A stretch of 64,000 nucleotides of DNA from Streptomyces albidus (ex Kaewkla and Franco 2022) (GCF_013870515.1 NZ_JACBXA010000002.1:1-64000), one strand, 5' to 3'. Shown: positions 35,457-44,614, counted from the first letter of the stretch. Numbers and translations are program-made. Notes: generated by a model from the sequence alone, not told the origin.

Positions 35457-36581
35457 GTGAAGCGATCGACGGACACCATCCTGACCACGCATACCGGCAG
35501 CCTGCCCCGGCCCCCCGAGCTGACGCGTGTTCTTGAGAAGCGGGACAGAGGGCTGGACGTCGAGGAGGAGCTGGCACAGCAGACGAGAACGGCTACGGCT
35601 GCGATCGTGAAGCAGCAGTTGCAGGCCGGGATCGCCGTGGTCAACGACGGCGAGGCGAGCAAGATCGGCTACTCGACCTATGTCAAGGACCGGCTCGAAG
35701 GCTTCGGAGGCGAGGGCGGTTCACCCGCCCCTTCCCCCGACCTCGAGGAGTTTCCCGAGTACGTGCGGAGCGTTTCGCAACCACAGGCAGCGGCGACGCC
35801 TGCGTGCATCGGGCCCGTCGCGTACGGGGACCTGGATCCGGTGCGTTCGGACATCGCGAACCTCCGCGAGGCCACCGCAGACACGGACTGCGCAGACGCC
35901 TTCATGACGGCTGCATCGCCAGGAGTGATCTCCATCTTCCTGGAGAACCAGCATTACCCCAGCCATGAGGAGTACATCTGGGCCCTCGCGGAGGCGATGA
36001 AGACCGAATACGACGCGATTCACCGCGGGGGCTTCGTCCTCCAACTCGACTGTCCGGACTTGGCAGCCGCACGTCACCGGTTCGGGGAGGACCTGGGGGA
36101 GTTCCGCCGGCGAATCAGCCTGCACATCGAGGCGCTCAACCACGCCACACGCGACGTGCCTTCCGACGACATGCGCCTTCACCTGTGCTGGGGCAACTAC
36201 GAAGGCCCGCACACCCGCGACGTACCGCTGTCCGACATCGTCGACCTCATCATGCGGGCGCGCCCGGCGGCGATCTCGTTCGAGGCGGCGAATCCTCGCC
36301 ACGCACACGAGTGGACGGTGTTCGAGGAGGTCGAAGTGCCGCAGGACAAGGTGCTGATCCCCGGAGTTCTCGACTCGACCACCAACTACGTCGAGCATCC
36401 GGAGCTCGTGGGGCAGAGGATCGCTCGCTACGCGAATCTGGTGGGCCGCGAGAACGTTCTCGCCGGCTCCGACTGCGGCTTCGCCACCTTCGCCGCCCGG
36501 CCCACGGTTCACCCCACAGTCGTGTGGGCCAAGTTGCGCGCACTGGCCGACGGCGCCCGTCTTGCCTCCGAGCGTCTCTGA
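35457..36581 (+). CDS. cobalamin-independent methionine synthase (MetE C-terminal-like) family protein
   Basis: This 374-residue protein equals the catalytic half of MetE. ILTTHTGSLPRPPEL opens it. Zinc ligands are visible in LHLCWGNYEGPH (His and Cys, near 242-244) and AGSDCGFATF (Cys, near 341), with a conserved Glu in the barrel. Stand-alone members of this size use other methyl or alkyl donors and acceptors, for example the epoxyalkane:coenzyme M transferase group, and are not true methionine synthases. The GTG at 35457 has GAGGA upstream; the frame continues upstream but is not coding-like. It ends before a very strong hairpin. Confidence 0.88.
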   Translation: MKRSTDTILTTHTGSLPRPPELTRVLEKRDRGLDVEEELAQQTRTATAAIVKQQLQAGIAVVNDGEASKIGYSTYVKDRLEGFGGEGGSPAPSPDLEEFPEYVRSVSQPQAAATPACIGPVAYGDLDPVRSDIANLREATADTDCADAFMTAASPGVISIFLENQHYPSHEEYIWALAEAMKTEYDAIHRGGFVLQLDCPDLAAARHRFGEDLGEFRRRISLHIEALNHATRDVPSDDMRLHLCWGNYEGPHTRDVPLSDIVDLIMRARPAAISFEAANPRHAHEWTVFEEVEVPQDKVLIPGVLDSTTNYVEHPELVGQRIARYANLVGRENVLAGSDCGFATFAARPTVHPTVVWAKLRALADGARLASERL

Positions 36582-36617
36582 AGCTTGCGGGCTGCCCGTC
36601 ACTGGCCGAGGGCACGC

Positions 36618-36654
36618 CGTTTGGATCTTCGCGCGATCCACGAAGATCCAAACG
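36618..36654. terminator. bidirectional terminator, 14-bp perfect stem
   Basis: CGTTTGGATCTTCG (36618-36631) and CGAAGATCCAAACG (36641-36654) form a perfect stem with a 9-base loop in the 80-bp gap between two convergent genes. A/T-rich stem ends give short T-runs in both directions. Confidence 0.85.
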
Positions 36655-36661
36655 CCGCAGC

Positions 36662-37456
36662 CTAGACGGCCGTGCCCTGCTCCTTGAGTACGGGGACGCG
36701 GTCGAGTTCGATGCCGAAGTGCTCGCGGTAGGCGGGCCGTACGGCATCCCCGGCGAGCTCCTCCTCGCGCCGTCCGTCCGGGCCGGTGACCGTCAGGGTG
36801 CGGCCGCTGAGCGTGATCCGGCCGTCCTCCGTCAGCAAGGAGCACACCAGGGACTGTGTGAAGTGGGACTTGGGCGAGGTGCGATGCCACCAGCAGCCGA
36901 GCTCGAAGTCGTCCAGTGTGCGCGGACGTTGCTCGAGCCGGTACTGCGCTACTCCGTCCCGGTGGACGTCCAGGTCGCCCTGCTGGGTCTCCTCGATGCG
37001 GAACAGGCCGCCGGGGTCCGCCTGTTCGTCCCGGGAGTCCAGGCGCAGCGGATACTCGCTGTGCCTGCCGAATCCGACGTCCACAAGCCAGGGCCGGGGC
37101 GTCTCCACGCGCAGTGCGAGGTGGTCGAAGAGCGGCCCGGGCCCGTCGTCGCCGAAGACCCGCGCCGCCAGGAGCGTCACGGGAAAGCCCAGAGTGCTGA
37201 GCAACGCGGCGAACGCGCCGTTGAGTTCGTAGCAGAAGCCACCGCGACGACCCTCGACGATCTTGTGCGTGAGCGCCTCGGCCTCGAGCACGATGTCCTC
37301 GCCCAGGTGCACGCTCAGATTCTCGAACGGAACGGTGAGCAGATGCCGCCGGTGCAGGTCGCGCAGCGCTTCCTCGTCCTGTCGTCCGGGGTGCCGCGCG
37401 CCGATGCGGGCCAGGTAGGCGCGGGTGCTGGACGAGTCGATCGGAAGGCCGTTCAT
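36662..37456 (-). CDS. arylamine N-acetyltransferase
   Basis: This 264-residue NAT transfers acetyl from acetyl-CoA to arylamines or hydrazines. The triad is complete: Cys75 in RRGGFCYELNG, His112 in LFDHLALRV and Asp126 in WLVDVGFG. VPFENLSVHLGEDI near 42-55 is the family hallmark. The ATG at 37456 follows AGGAG closely; an upstream start 12 codons earlier is possible. The fold also includes amide synthases that close ansamycin macrolides (RifF), but no polyketide genes are seen here, so a detoxifying role is likelier. It is convergent with the MetE-like gene. Confidence 0.92.
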   Translation of the reverse strand: MNGLPIDSSSTRAYLARIGARHPGRQDEEALRDLHRRHLLTVPFENLSVHLGEDIVLEAEALTHKIVEGRRGGFCYELNGAFAALLSTLGFPVTLLAARVFGDDGPGPLFDHLALRVETPRPWLVDVGFGRHSEYPLRLDSRDEQADPGGLFRIEETQQGDLDVHRDGVAQYRLEQRPRTLDDFELGCWWHRTSPKSHFTQSLVCSLLTEDGRITLSGRTLTVTGPDGRREEELAGDAVRPAYREHFGIELDRVPVLKEQGTAV

Positions 37457-37602
37457 GACTCCTGTTATCCCAGCTCCAAGGCGGGTGCGCATCCGGCGTG
37501 CGGACTACGTCCGGCGGCGTACGGGCCCCTCGCCGGCCGGGGTGCCCCCACAGCCCGGCCGGGGAAGGCTTCGGCCTCCTGCTCGCCGCCGCCCGTCATG
37601 GC

Positions 37603-37983
37603 CTACGTGGCCTGCTCCCTGCAGAGGCAGAACGGGTGGCCGACAGGGTCGGCGAAGACCCTGAACTCCCTCGTGCCACCGGCGTCGTCGAGGTCGAGCG
37701 CGGTCGCTCCGAGGCTCAGGACGTGCTCCTGCCCGGCCTCCATGTCCTCGACATAGAAGTCGAGATGCATCTGCTGGGAGTTGCCGTCGGCCCTGGGCCA
37801 GCTGGGCGGCTGATAACCGGGGGCTCGCTGGAAGGCGAGTCGGGGGCCTCCCGGCACGTAGAGGTCGTACCAGTCGTCGTCGCCCTTGCGGGGTTCGCCG
37901 CCGAGGACGGCTGCGTAGAAGTCGGCCAGGGCTTTCGGGTCGGGACAGTCCAGGGCGACGAGACAGAACTTCACTGGAGCCAC
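37603..37983 (-). CDS. VOC-family (glyoxalase/bleomycin-resistance-like) protein
   Basis: This 126-residue protein forms two beta-alpha-beta-beta-beta modules: VKFCLVALDCPDPKALADFYAAVLGGEP, then QQMHLDFYVEDMEAGQEHVLSLGATAL, with DPVGHPFCLCRE at the end. The paired HLDF and DPVGHPFCL segments are typical of vicinal-oxygen-chelate proteins that bind a metal or a drug. The exact reaction cannot be assigned. GTG 37983 is chosen because GGAGG lies five bases upstream. It stands alone, divergent from an alpha/beta hydrolase. Confidence 0.88.
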   Translation of the reverse strand: MAPVKFCLVALDCPDPKALADFYAAVLGGEPRKGDDDWYDLYVPGGPRLAFQRAPGYQPPSWPRADGNSQQMHLDFYVEDMEAGQEHVLSLGATALDLDDAGGTREFRVFADPVGHPFCLCREQAT

Positions 37984-38211
37984 GGCTTCCTCCGCACATC
38001 GATTCGGTCTGGGACCCACGAGTGCCAGGGATTCAGTCTGCCCAATCTGCCCATGCCGGGTCACGTTCGATATCGGCAGGGCCCGCCCTGCGGCGCGGCA
38101 TCAGCATCGACGGAGACGCGCGCTCAGCAGATCCCCGATCGAGAGCGGCCGACCTCGGCTGCCCCGCTTGAGGCCGCGTGGTCGCGACCCGTGCGCGGTT
38201 AGCATGCGGGG

Positions 38212-38991
38212 ATGGAGATCCGCGTGGGCCAGGCGACGGTCCACTACGTGGAGCACGGGGCCGGTCGACCCGTGCTGGTGCTCCACGGCGCAGGCGTCGA
38301 CCACCGCGAGGCCGAGGCCTGCTTCGAGCCGGCCTTCGAGGGCGTTGCGGGGCTGCGGCGGATCTATCCCGACCTCCCTGGAATGGGCCGGTCGATCGCT
38401 CCCGAGACGCTGCGAAGCGCCGACGACGTCCTCGACACACTGCTCGAGTTCGTCGACGAGGTCCTTGGCGGCGCGGCGCACCTCCTCGTCGGTCACTCGG
38501 CGGGCGCCTACTTCGCGCAGGCGATGGCAGCGCGGCGCCCGGCGCAGGTCGCTGGTCTGGCGCTCGTCTGTCCGTTGCTGCCAGGAGCGCGCGACGTCCC
38601 GGAGCACCGCGTCGTCGCCGGATCGGGTGAGGTCGGAGACGACGTCTTCCGCAGCTACTTCGTGATCCAGACCCCGGAGATGCTCGAACGGTACGAACGT
38701 CATGTCGCCCCGGCCGCCGCGCTCGTCGACCAGGCAGCTCTCGAGCGAATCGGCGAACGGTGGGCGCTCACCCCCGATCACGGGCCGGCCTACGCGGGCC
38801 CGACAGCAGTCGTGGCGGGGCGGCTGGACTCGGCGGTCGGACATGCCGCCGCCACCGACCTCGTCGACCAGTACCCGCACGCTTCGCTCGCCGTGATCGA
38901 CGACGCGGGACACGCCCTGCCCCACGAGCAGCCGGAGATCCTGCGCGCCCTCGTCGCTGAGTGGCTCGCGCGGGTCGAGCGCTCGAGCTGA
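38212..38991 (+). CDS. alpha/beta hydrolase
   Basis: This 259-residue esterase-like protein has VLVLHGAGVDHREAE (oxyanion loop), LLVGHSAGAYFAQAMAARRPAQV with the nucleophile Ser in GHSAG (near 97), VAGRLDSAVGHAAA with the Asp and DDAGHALPHEQP with the His (near 240). It belongs to the broad alpha/beta hydrolase 6 group. The ATG has only a weak GCGGGG site. No operon partner exists; the gene downstream is convergent. Substrate unknown. Confidence 0.85.
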   Translation: MEIRVGQATVHYVEHGAGRPVLVLHGAGVDHREAEACFEPAFEGVAGLRRIYPDLPGMGRSIAPETLRSADDVLDTLLEFVDEVLGGAAHLLVGHSAGAYFAQAMAARRPAQVAGLALVCPLLPGARDVPEHRVVAGSGEVGDDVFRSYFVIQTPEMLERYERHVAPAAALVDQAALERIGERWALTPDHGPAYAGPTAVVAGRLDSAVGHAAATDLVDQYPHASLAVIDDAGHALPHEQPEILRALVAEWLARVERSS

Positions 38992-39141
38992 CCCCGACGC
39001 CCGGGCGACTGACTTCGAAACACACGCAACTGACCTCGCTGCGCTCCTGGTTGTCAGCGGATGCTTCGGCTGCCGTAGCCACTCCGATGGTCAGCTGTCG
39101 GCCCGGTCGCGTACGTCCCGACGTGGGCTGTGCGGCATGCG

Positions 39142-40743
39142 TCAGCTGCTCACCCCGCGGTCGAGTTCCCAAAGCTGCAGCAGGGACGAGGAGTTGAGCG
39201 CCCAGGCCACGCCTGTGATGTCGTCGTGCGCCGCGACGTACTGCTTGCCCTGCCACAGCGGCAGCACCGGCACCTCGCCGGCGACGATGTTCTGGGCGCG
39301 GGCGAAACTCTTCGTGGTGTCCGCACGGTTGGGCTCGGTCCGGGTCCGCGGTATGAGCTCCTTGCTGATCTCCTTGTTCGTGAACGGGGAGTTGAGGACG
39401 TTGTTCTTCCCGAGGAAGGGCGCGATGAAGTTCTCCGCGTCCGGGAAGTCCGGGAGCCAGGCGTAGGCGTAGACCTGGTACTTCCCCTTCGAGGCCGCCG
39501 AGCTGTAGGAAGTCGGGGACTCGGTCTTGACGGTCGCGTCGAAGAGCCCGGTGTCGTTCAGCTGCTTCTCCAGCAGTGCGAACTCCTTGGCGGACGAGCT
39601 GCCTCGGCCGGACTGAGGGTGGTGAAGGGTGATCTTCACCGGGGCCTTCACCTTGGCGTCATGCAGGGTGCGCTTCGCGGCCTTGGCGCTCGGCTCGCCG
39701 TACTTGTTGAAAAAGGAGTTCGTGTGCCCCGTCAAGCCGCTGGGGACAGCGGTGTACAGCGGCTCCGCGGTACGCGGGTACACCTCACCGACCAACTGCT
39801 TGCGGTCGACGACCTGGGCGAACGCCTGCCGGACTGCGCGCCGTCCCACCGTCTTGTCCTTGGTGTCGAATACGAGGTGGCGTACTGCTTGTCCGGGCTG
39901 CTCGACGAGTTCGATGTGATCGTCCGGGTCCGACTCCAGGCGTTCGGTGTAGCGGGACGAGATGCCGCGACTCATCAGGTCGATGTCACCGGAGTCGAGC
40001 GCCTTCTGGACGGCGTCCGGAGAGGTGAAGAACCGCAGCTCGATCTTGTCGTGCTTCGCCCTGGGGCCGCCCCGGTAGTCCGGGTTCCTGTCGAGGAGCA
40101 CCTTGCGCGCCTTGGGGCGGAAGTCGTCGAGTACGTACGGCCCGGAGCCGGTCCCCTTGAAGCCCTTGGCGAGGCGGTCGGAGGGATAGGTCTCGCTGTC
40201 GACGATCGAGGCTGCGGGGGTGGCGAGCTTGAACGGGAAGGTGGCGTCCGGCTTCCTCAGGTGGAAGACGACCTCGTTGCCCTGTTCTGCTTCGACCTTG
40301 TCGACGTTGCTGAGCAGCGAGGCCGGACCGCCCTGGTGGTTGATGCGGAGCAGGCGCTCGACGGAGAACTCGACATCCTCGGCCGTCAGTTCGTTCCCGT
40401 TGGAGAAGGCCAGCCCGTCCCGCAGAGTGCAGCTGTACTGATCGTTGCGCTTGTCGGTGAAGCCGCACTTCTCGGCCGCGTCCCGTACCGGTTCGGTGCC
40501 CGAGCGGGGCGGCCGCAGCAGCGTCTGGAACGTGTTGCGCATGATGTTCCAGGAGCTGACGTCGTAGGAGCCGGCCGGATCGAAGGGTGCGGGAGTGTCC
40601 TCGGTGACCGCGACGCGCTCGGTCGTACCGACCACGATGGGCTTCTTCGCGTCCTCCTTCCCGTCCACGGCGCCGCTGCATGCAACGAGTGCGGAGGCAA
40701 GCAGCCCTGCCAGGGCGGGGGACGTCAGACTCCTGCGGTTCAT
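39142..40743 (-). CDS. peptide/nickel-type ABC transporter substrate-binding lipoprotein
   Basis: This 533-residue extracellular lipoprotein of SBP family 5 (DppA/OppA type) has a signal peptide ending LVACSG, so Cys22 is the lipidation site. Next are SYDVSSWNIMRNTFQTLLRPP, ELTAEDVEFSVERLLRINHQGGPASLL, KGTGSGPYVLDDFRPKARKVLLDRNPDYRGGPRAKHDKIELRFF and VRQAFAQVVDRKQLVGEVYP. All are standard. No permease or ATPase gene adjoins, so it is an orphan binding protein that may use a transporter elsewhere. GGAG precedes ATG 40743. A palindromic element about 180 bp upstream may be an operator. Confidence 0.9.
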   Translation of the reverse strand: MNRRSLTSPALAGLLASALVACSGAVDGKEDAKKPIVVGTTERVAVTEDTPAPFDPAGSYDVSSWNIMRNTFQTLLRPPRSGTEPVRDAAEKCGFTDKRNDQYSCTLRDGLAFSNGNELTAEDVEFSVERLLRINHQGGPASLLSNVDKVEAEQGNEVVFHLRKPDATFPFKLATPAASIVDSETYPSDRLAKGFKGTGSGPYVLDDFRPKARKVLLDRNPDYRGGPRAKHDKIELRFFTSPDAVQKALDSGDIDLMSRGISSRYTERLESDPDDHIELVEQPGQAVRHLVFDTKDKTVGRRAVRQAFAQVVDRKQLVGEVYPRTAEPLYTAVPSGLTGHTNSFFNKYGEPSAKAAKRTLHDAKVKAPVKITLHHPQSGRGSSSAKEFALLEKQLNDTGLFDATVKTESPTSYSSAASKGKYQVYAYAWLPDFPDAENFIAPFLGKNNVLNSPFTNKEISKELIPRTRTEPNRADTTKSFARAQNIVAGEVPVLPLWQGKQYVAAHDDITGVAWALNSSSLLQLWELDRGVSS

Positions 40744-40917
40744 GGGGCGGCGCTCTCCTTCAAACGGCCAGAGGTCGTCGTGCAGGCAATGGCGCGGAAG
40801 GTCGTCGATACTTCTGCGGTGGCACATCCTGAACAAGTGGCCGAGGAATGGCCACCCGATCCAGATTTAAGGACCACCGGAATTCAAAATACAGACGCAG
40901 GAACGATCGCACCGCCA

Positions 40918-40944
40918 ACGAACCAATGCGTGAACCAGGTTCGT
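40918..40944 (-). promoter_or_regulatory. palindromic operator-like element upstream of the binding lipoprotein
   Basis: ACGAACC (40918-40924) and GGTTCGT (40938-40944) are perfect inverted arms. The right part also contains the short palindrome GAACC-a-GGTTC (40932-40942). The surrounding 100 bases are A/T-richer than average, as expected for a promoter. Confidence 0.45.
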
Positions 40945-41006
40945 GGATCTGATCACCTGTCTGACTCGACTTTCACCACATGGGCTGGGCGTTGTCGATA
41001 CCTTGC

Positions 41007-41537
41007 TCAGTGATGAACCTCACCGTCAACTCCGACGCGGGGCAGGCGAGTTGACTCTTCAGGGAGTCTCTTCGACTGTCTGCGGAGCTTCAGTGTCGTC
41101 ACCGCGGCCGGCACTTCCCTGTTTCCGTCGGCGCCATGCGGGACGGAGTCATTCGGGTTGCCGAGTTCTCCATAGCTGCTTCGCTCTTGGTCCCCGGCTG
41201 CGCGATCGGGTCTTATCTTCGCGGCGATGCCGTGCCCGATGAGGAGGTAGACGAGAGCAGGCAGGCCGTAGTTGAGGACGAGGCGCAGGTGTTCGTTCTC
41301 CACTGTGGAGATGTTCTGTGACCAGCCCGCGAGCCAGTGCGCCATGTCTTGCACGTACTGGACGAACAAGGCGGTTCGGTCGGCGCCGGTCAGGTGAAGA
41401 ATGATCCACAGACCCACGAAGGCGGCCGCGATATCGGCGATCGTGTGGACCACGAAGGCTGTCCATTTTGAGGGCGACTCATCGCGAGGTCCGCCCTGTC
41501 GATGGCTGGTGGGGCCACGTTCCTGGACGTGACTCAT
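41007..41537 (-). CDS. hypothetical membrane protein
   Basis: This 176-residue protein has two to three hydrophobic segments: TIADIAAAFVGLWIILHLTG (about 33-52), an amphipathic stretch (ALFVQYVQDMAHWLAGWSQ) and LVLNYGLPALVYLLIGHGIA (about 86-105). Hydrophilic ends flank them. The core resembles small Streptomyces membrane proteins of unknown role. GGAG lies five bases before the ATG. I assign no function. The last 60 residues are polar and look disordered. Confidence 0.65.
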   Translation of the reverse strand: MSHVQERGPTSHRQGGPRDESPSKWTAFVVHTIADIAAAFVGLWIILHLTGADRTALFVQYVQDMAHWLAGWSQNISTVENEHLRLVLNYGLPALVYLLIGHGIAAKIRPDRAAGDQERSSYGELGNPNDSVPHGADGNREVPAAVTTLKLRRQSKRLPEESTRLPRVGVDGEVHH

Positions 41538-42003
41538 GACGCTCCGATCTCTGGGGTGCGAATTCCTGGCGCGGCAGGGCTAAGGCATGGCGAATGCGAT
41601 GAGTCGGCCTCTCTGCTTCAGCAGGCCCATCGCCTCCTCCTACGCATGATCCCGGCTCCGGCTGTGCCTTGTTCCACGCACTGTGCGAACTACGCCGTGA
41701 CCGCGTTGCGCGGTTGCAGACCCCTGGAGATGGTTACGAGAGTCCCACAACGGTTTCACAGCGAACGGTGTGACGGATTTCTCGGTTTCGGAGCGCAGAA
41801 AGGAACGCGGCCGGGTGGCTCCGGTCGTCCGAACCCCAGGGGCCTCAGGCGGCGCGGCGGCAGGCGCCTGCCCGCTGTTGATGACGGCCCAGGGCCGCCA
41901 TGGTCCTGGGTCGTGGGCGTCAGTAAGGGGCGTCAACAGCTCAGGAGGGAACGGCCGAACAGCGGATGAAGGAGTGCTGCAATCCTTCTGATGAAGGGCG
42001 ATG
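41538..42003. other. 466-bp intergenic region, no gene seen
   Basis: A 14-bp perfect palindrome GGCAGGCGCCTGCC lies at 41859-41872. Otherwise only shadow frames occur. The minus-strand frame across 41640-42003 has no start and mixed third-position composition, so I do not call it. Confidence 0.4.
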
Positions 42004-42681
42004 TCAGTACCAGATCGCGATCGGCTGCTTGTGGCGGTCGAGTTGCGGGGTGCCGGGCAAACTGATCGCCAGCCCCTGAGCGATGCGATGCGCGCTCCAC
42101 GCCGCTGCCGCCGCATCAAGGATGTCGTCGGGTGGTACTTGTCCCGTCGCGCCCAGGTCGTCGGGGAGGACGACGCCGCCTTTGCGGAGCAGGGAGCGTC
42201 GTTGCATCTGACCCGCCCAGGTCTTCTTCGTGTGGGGGAGCGGTGCACTGCCGTTCAGCGCCCAGAAGGACACCTCAGGATGGACCTCGAACAGGCGGCC
42301 CTCAACGTCCTTCAAGCATTCGTTGGCTGCCTTGAGCTTGGCGGCGAGTCCCCAAGTCTGCTGACTCAACCCGCTACCTGTGAGCCTCTGGCACAGCAGG
42401 CTGGCGGCCGTGTAGTCCTTCTGCTGCCACACTCCTCGCGGCGGGACCCGGAATACCGAGTTCGCGCGGGGCCCGAGGACGGCCTTCGCCGCCGTGTCTG
42501 CCTGCCGCCATCCCTCTTCCAGAAGCCCGAGAGGCATGTCCACTGCGACAACTTCGGCCTTCGGGGCCCCACCGAGCAGTGTGCGTAGGTCGTCACTGAA
42601 CCGCGCGCCGGAATAGGCGCCATCGGTGAGTTCGACGGCGACCCACCCCTTCTTGTATGCATCCACCCCAAGAATCACCAT
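42004..42681 (-). CDS. DUF429 (RNase-H-fold) protein
   Basis: This 225-residue protein matches DUF429, a family with an RNase-H-like fold and predicted nuclease activity. MVILGVDAYKKGWVAVEL gives the first strand with the conserved Asp. VVAVDMPLGLLEEGWRQAD follows near 48-66, then RANSVFRVPPRGVW, FEVHPEVSFWALNG and PDDILDAAAAAWSA, which supply further acidic residues. Codon use is less biased than in neighbours. The start at 42681 has only a weak ribosome site. The role is unknown; members are often near mobile or accessory genes. Confidence 0.82.
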   Translation of the reverse strand: MVILGVDAYKKGWVAVELTDGAYSGARFSDDLRTLLGGAPKAEVVAVDMPLGLLEEGWRQADTAAKAVLGPRANSVFRVPPRGVWQQKDYTAASLLCQRLTGSGLSQQTWGLAAKLKAANECLKDVEGRLFEVHPEVSFWALNGSAPLPHTKKTWAGQMQRRSLLRKGGVVLPDDLGATGQVPPDDILDAAAAAWSAHRIAQGLAISLPGTPQLDRHKQPIAIWY

Positions 42682-43164
42682 TCGGCCAGTATCGGGGTCA
42701 TGGGACCTCTCGGCCAACGCGGCTAAGTGCGTAGCTGTTGTGACCCACTGAGCCCCAAGGAGGGTGATGGCCTGAACCCCGGTCCGTCGCCCGCTCGTTG
42801 TGAACCACGGGAGGGCCGGTCGCCGGAGCCGCGTTGGCCACTGGGACCGCCCGCTGATGACGCGGAGCGCCAGGACGGGCACCGCAACCCCGCTCCCCAG
42901 GCCCATCCCCATGGCAGTACCAATACCGGCCGCCTTCCGCATATTGCGGGTGCAAGTGCAATGTCACGGTTCGGATCACCCTGCAACCATTCGAAGCTCC
43001 CACATGTCGCAAGTCGGTACATGAGTCAACTAACTCGATGTTGTGGGAGCTTCCTTGTCGTTCTGTTTCAAATCGGCACCTTCCTGGCGTCGGCTCCCAC
43101 AGCCCAGTGGGTCTCTTGCGGCGACCCGACTCTTCACCATCAACAGCCCAGCGAAAGGCCGCCC
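42682..43164. promoter_or_regulatory. 483-bp divergent region with a widely spaced 12-bp inverted repeat
   Basis: No gene is supported. GAAGCTCCCACA (42993-43004) is matched perfectly by TGTGGGAGCTTC (43042-43053), 37 bases apart, in an A/T-richer stretch 112 bases before the phospholipase start. It could be a leader stem or paired operator half-sites. Confidence 0.5.
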
Positions 43165-44469
43165 ATGAAGCGAACGTTCACGCTGATCACCGCGCTGGTC
43201 GTCACCGTGCTGTCGCTGACACCGGCGCACGCCGCGGTCAAGAAGGCCAAGCCGCCGCTCAGTTGCGAGTATCGGACGTTCACCTCCAGCCCGGGTCCGC
43301 GCTTCAACGACCCGGAGGACCCCGCCGCCCAGATGAAGGTCATGGGCCCGATCATCGAGTCGATCAACAGCGCCAGCTGCGGGCAGACCATCCGCGTCGC
43401 CATGTACTCGATCAGCAGCGCACATCCGGGGCCGGAGTTCGCCAACGCCCTGATCGCCGCGCACCAGCGCGGCGTCATCGTCAAGGCGCTGATGGACGCA
43501 CACAGCGACAACTCGATCTGGCAGTCGATGGTCACCGAGTTGGGCAACGACCCGCGAGCCTCCAGCTTCGCCGCGATGTGCCCGGGCGGCTGCCTGACCC
43601 ACTACGCCGGCTCCTCCCTGCACGCGAAGTACTACATGCTCAGCGGCGGGCAAGATGCGAACAGGACGGTGACCGTCAGCAGCGCCAACCCCACCTCCGC
43701 CCAGGCCAGTACCGCGTGGAACAGCAGCGCCACCGTCAAGGGCAACGTCGCCCTGTACAACTCCTACGTCAGCTACTTCACCGCCATGGCCAGGGGGGCG
43801 ATCAACGGCCCGGGCCCGCTGGCGAAGGACTACTACAACTCCACCAGCGCCACGGCCGCCAGGAAACTGTCCCCGCCCTCCTACCAGTGGCCCAAGGCGC
43901 GCACCAAGAGCGACACCTGGGTCGACTTCCTGAGCAACATCAAGGCACCGGCCACGATCAACATCGCCATGTTCCAGTGGACTTCTCACGGAAAGCCGGG
44001 CGAACGGAACTATCTCGAGCTGCCGAAGAAGCTGGTGAGCCTGGCAGGAACCGGCGTCAAGATCCACATCTTGATCACCGCTGGAATGGTCGATGACAGC
44101 GTGCAGAACTACCTGAAGAACCGTCCGAACATCAACGTGCACGACACCACCCGCTACACCGACGAGAACGGCTACGCCAAGCACTACACGCACGACAAGT
44201 ACATGATGGTCAGCGGCAATTACGCCGGTGCCGCCAACTCCAGGGTCGTGTTCGTCGGTTCGTCGAACTGGACGAGCAACGGCGTCTGGCACAACGACGA
44301 GTCGGACCTGAAGCTGGTCGGCGGGGCCAGCTACGACACGTTCATGGGGGACTGGCAGAACCAGTACGACCGCTGCTGCGGGACCGCGGGCCGGCAGTTG
44401 ACTGCCGAACAGCGCGCCGAGAACACGGCGCGAGAGATTCCGATCGATCCCAGGCAGGCCCGGGAGTAG
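43165..44469 (+). CDS. secreted phospholipase-D-like protein
   Basis: This 434-residue exported protein has a signal peptide (MKRTFTLITALVVTVLSLTPAHAA). Two PLD-like half-domains follow. The catalytic segments are LHAKYYMLSGGQDANRTVTVSS (near 155-175) and THDKYMMVSGNYAGAANSRV with GSSNWTSNG (near 340-375). Each keeps the HxK pair, but the Asp of the classic HxKx4D motif is Ser in both. The protein may cleave phosphodiesters in lipid or nucleic acid outside the cell; which is unknown. Four or more cysteines suggest disulfides. ATG 43165 follows GAAAGG; an in-frame ATG 48 codons upstream would bury the signal peptide and is rejected. Confidence 0.85.
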   Translation: MKRTFTLITALVVTVLSLTPAHAAVKKAKPPLSCEYRTFTSSPGPRFNDPEDPAAQMKVMGPIIESINSASCGQTIRVAMYSISSAHPGPEFANALIAAHQRGVIVKALMDAHSDNSIWQSMVTELGNDPRASSFAAMCPGGCLTHYAGSSLHAKYYMLSGGQDANRTVTVSSANPTSAQASTAWNSSATVKGNVALYNSYVSYFTAMARGAINGPGPLAKDYYNSTSATAARKLSPPSYQWPKARTKSDTWVDFLSNIKAPATINIAMFQWTSHGKPGERNYLELPKKLVSLAGTGVKIHILITAGMVDDSVQNYLKNRPNINVHDTTRYTDENGYAKHYTHDKYMMVSGNYAGAANSRVVFVGSSNWTSNGVWHNDESDLKLVGGASYDTFMGDWQNQYDRCCGTAGRQLTAEQRAENTAREIPIDPRQARE

Positions 44470-44519
44470 GCGTTCTCGGTCCGGACAGTGACAGTGAGCA
44501 GGCGTCCGGACGTGAGGAA

Positions 44520-44566
44520 GCTCCTGGTGGACGGGTCAAGACCAAGATCGCCCGTCCGCCAGGAGC
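44520..44566. terminator. convergent hairpin terminator
   Basis: Arms of 16 bases with one mismatch (44520-44535 and 44551-44566) and a 15-base loop lie between the phospholipase-like gene and the convergent GYD gene. Confidence 0.7.
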
Positions 44567-44614
44567 GGGCCCGGTCGCCGGAGCGGTCCGGGCTCGTGCA
44601 GTCCGGGAGCCCGC

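Noticed and set aside
36662-37456. idea that the arylamine N-acetyltransferase is a rifamycin (RifF-like) amide synthase
   Set aside because: No polyketide synthase or AHBA genes are present, and the protein has the ordinary NAT triad and length.
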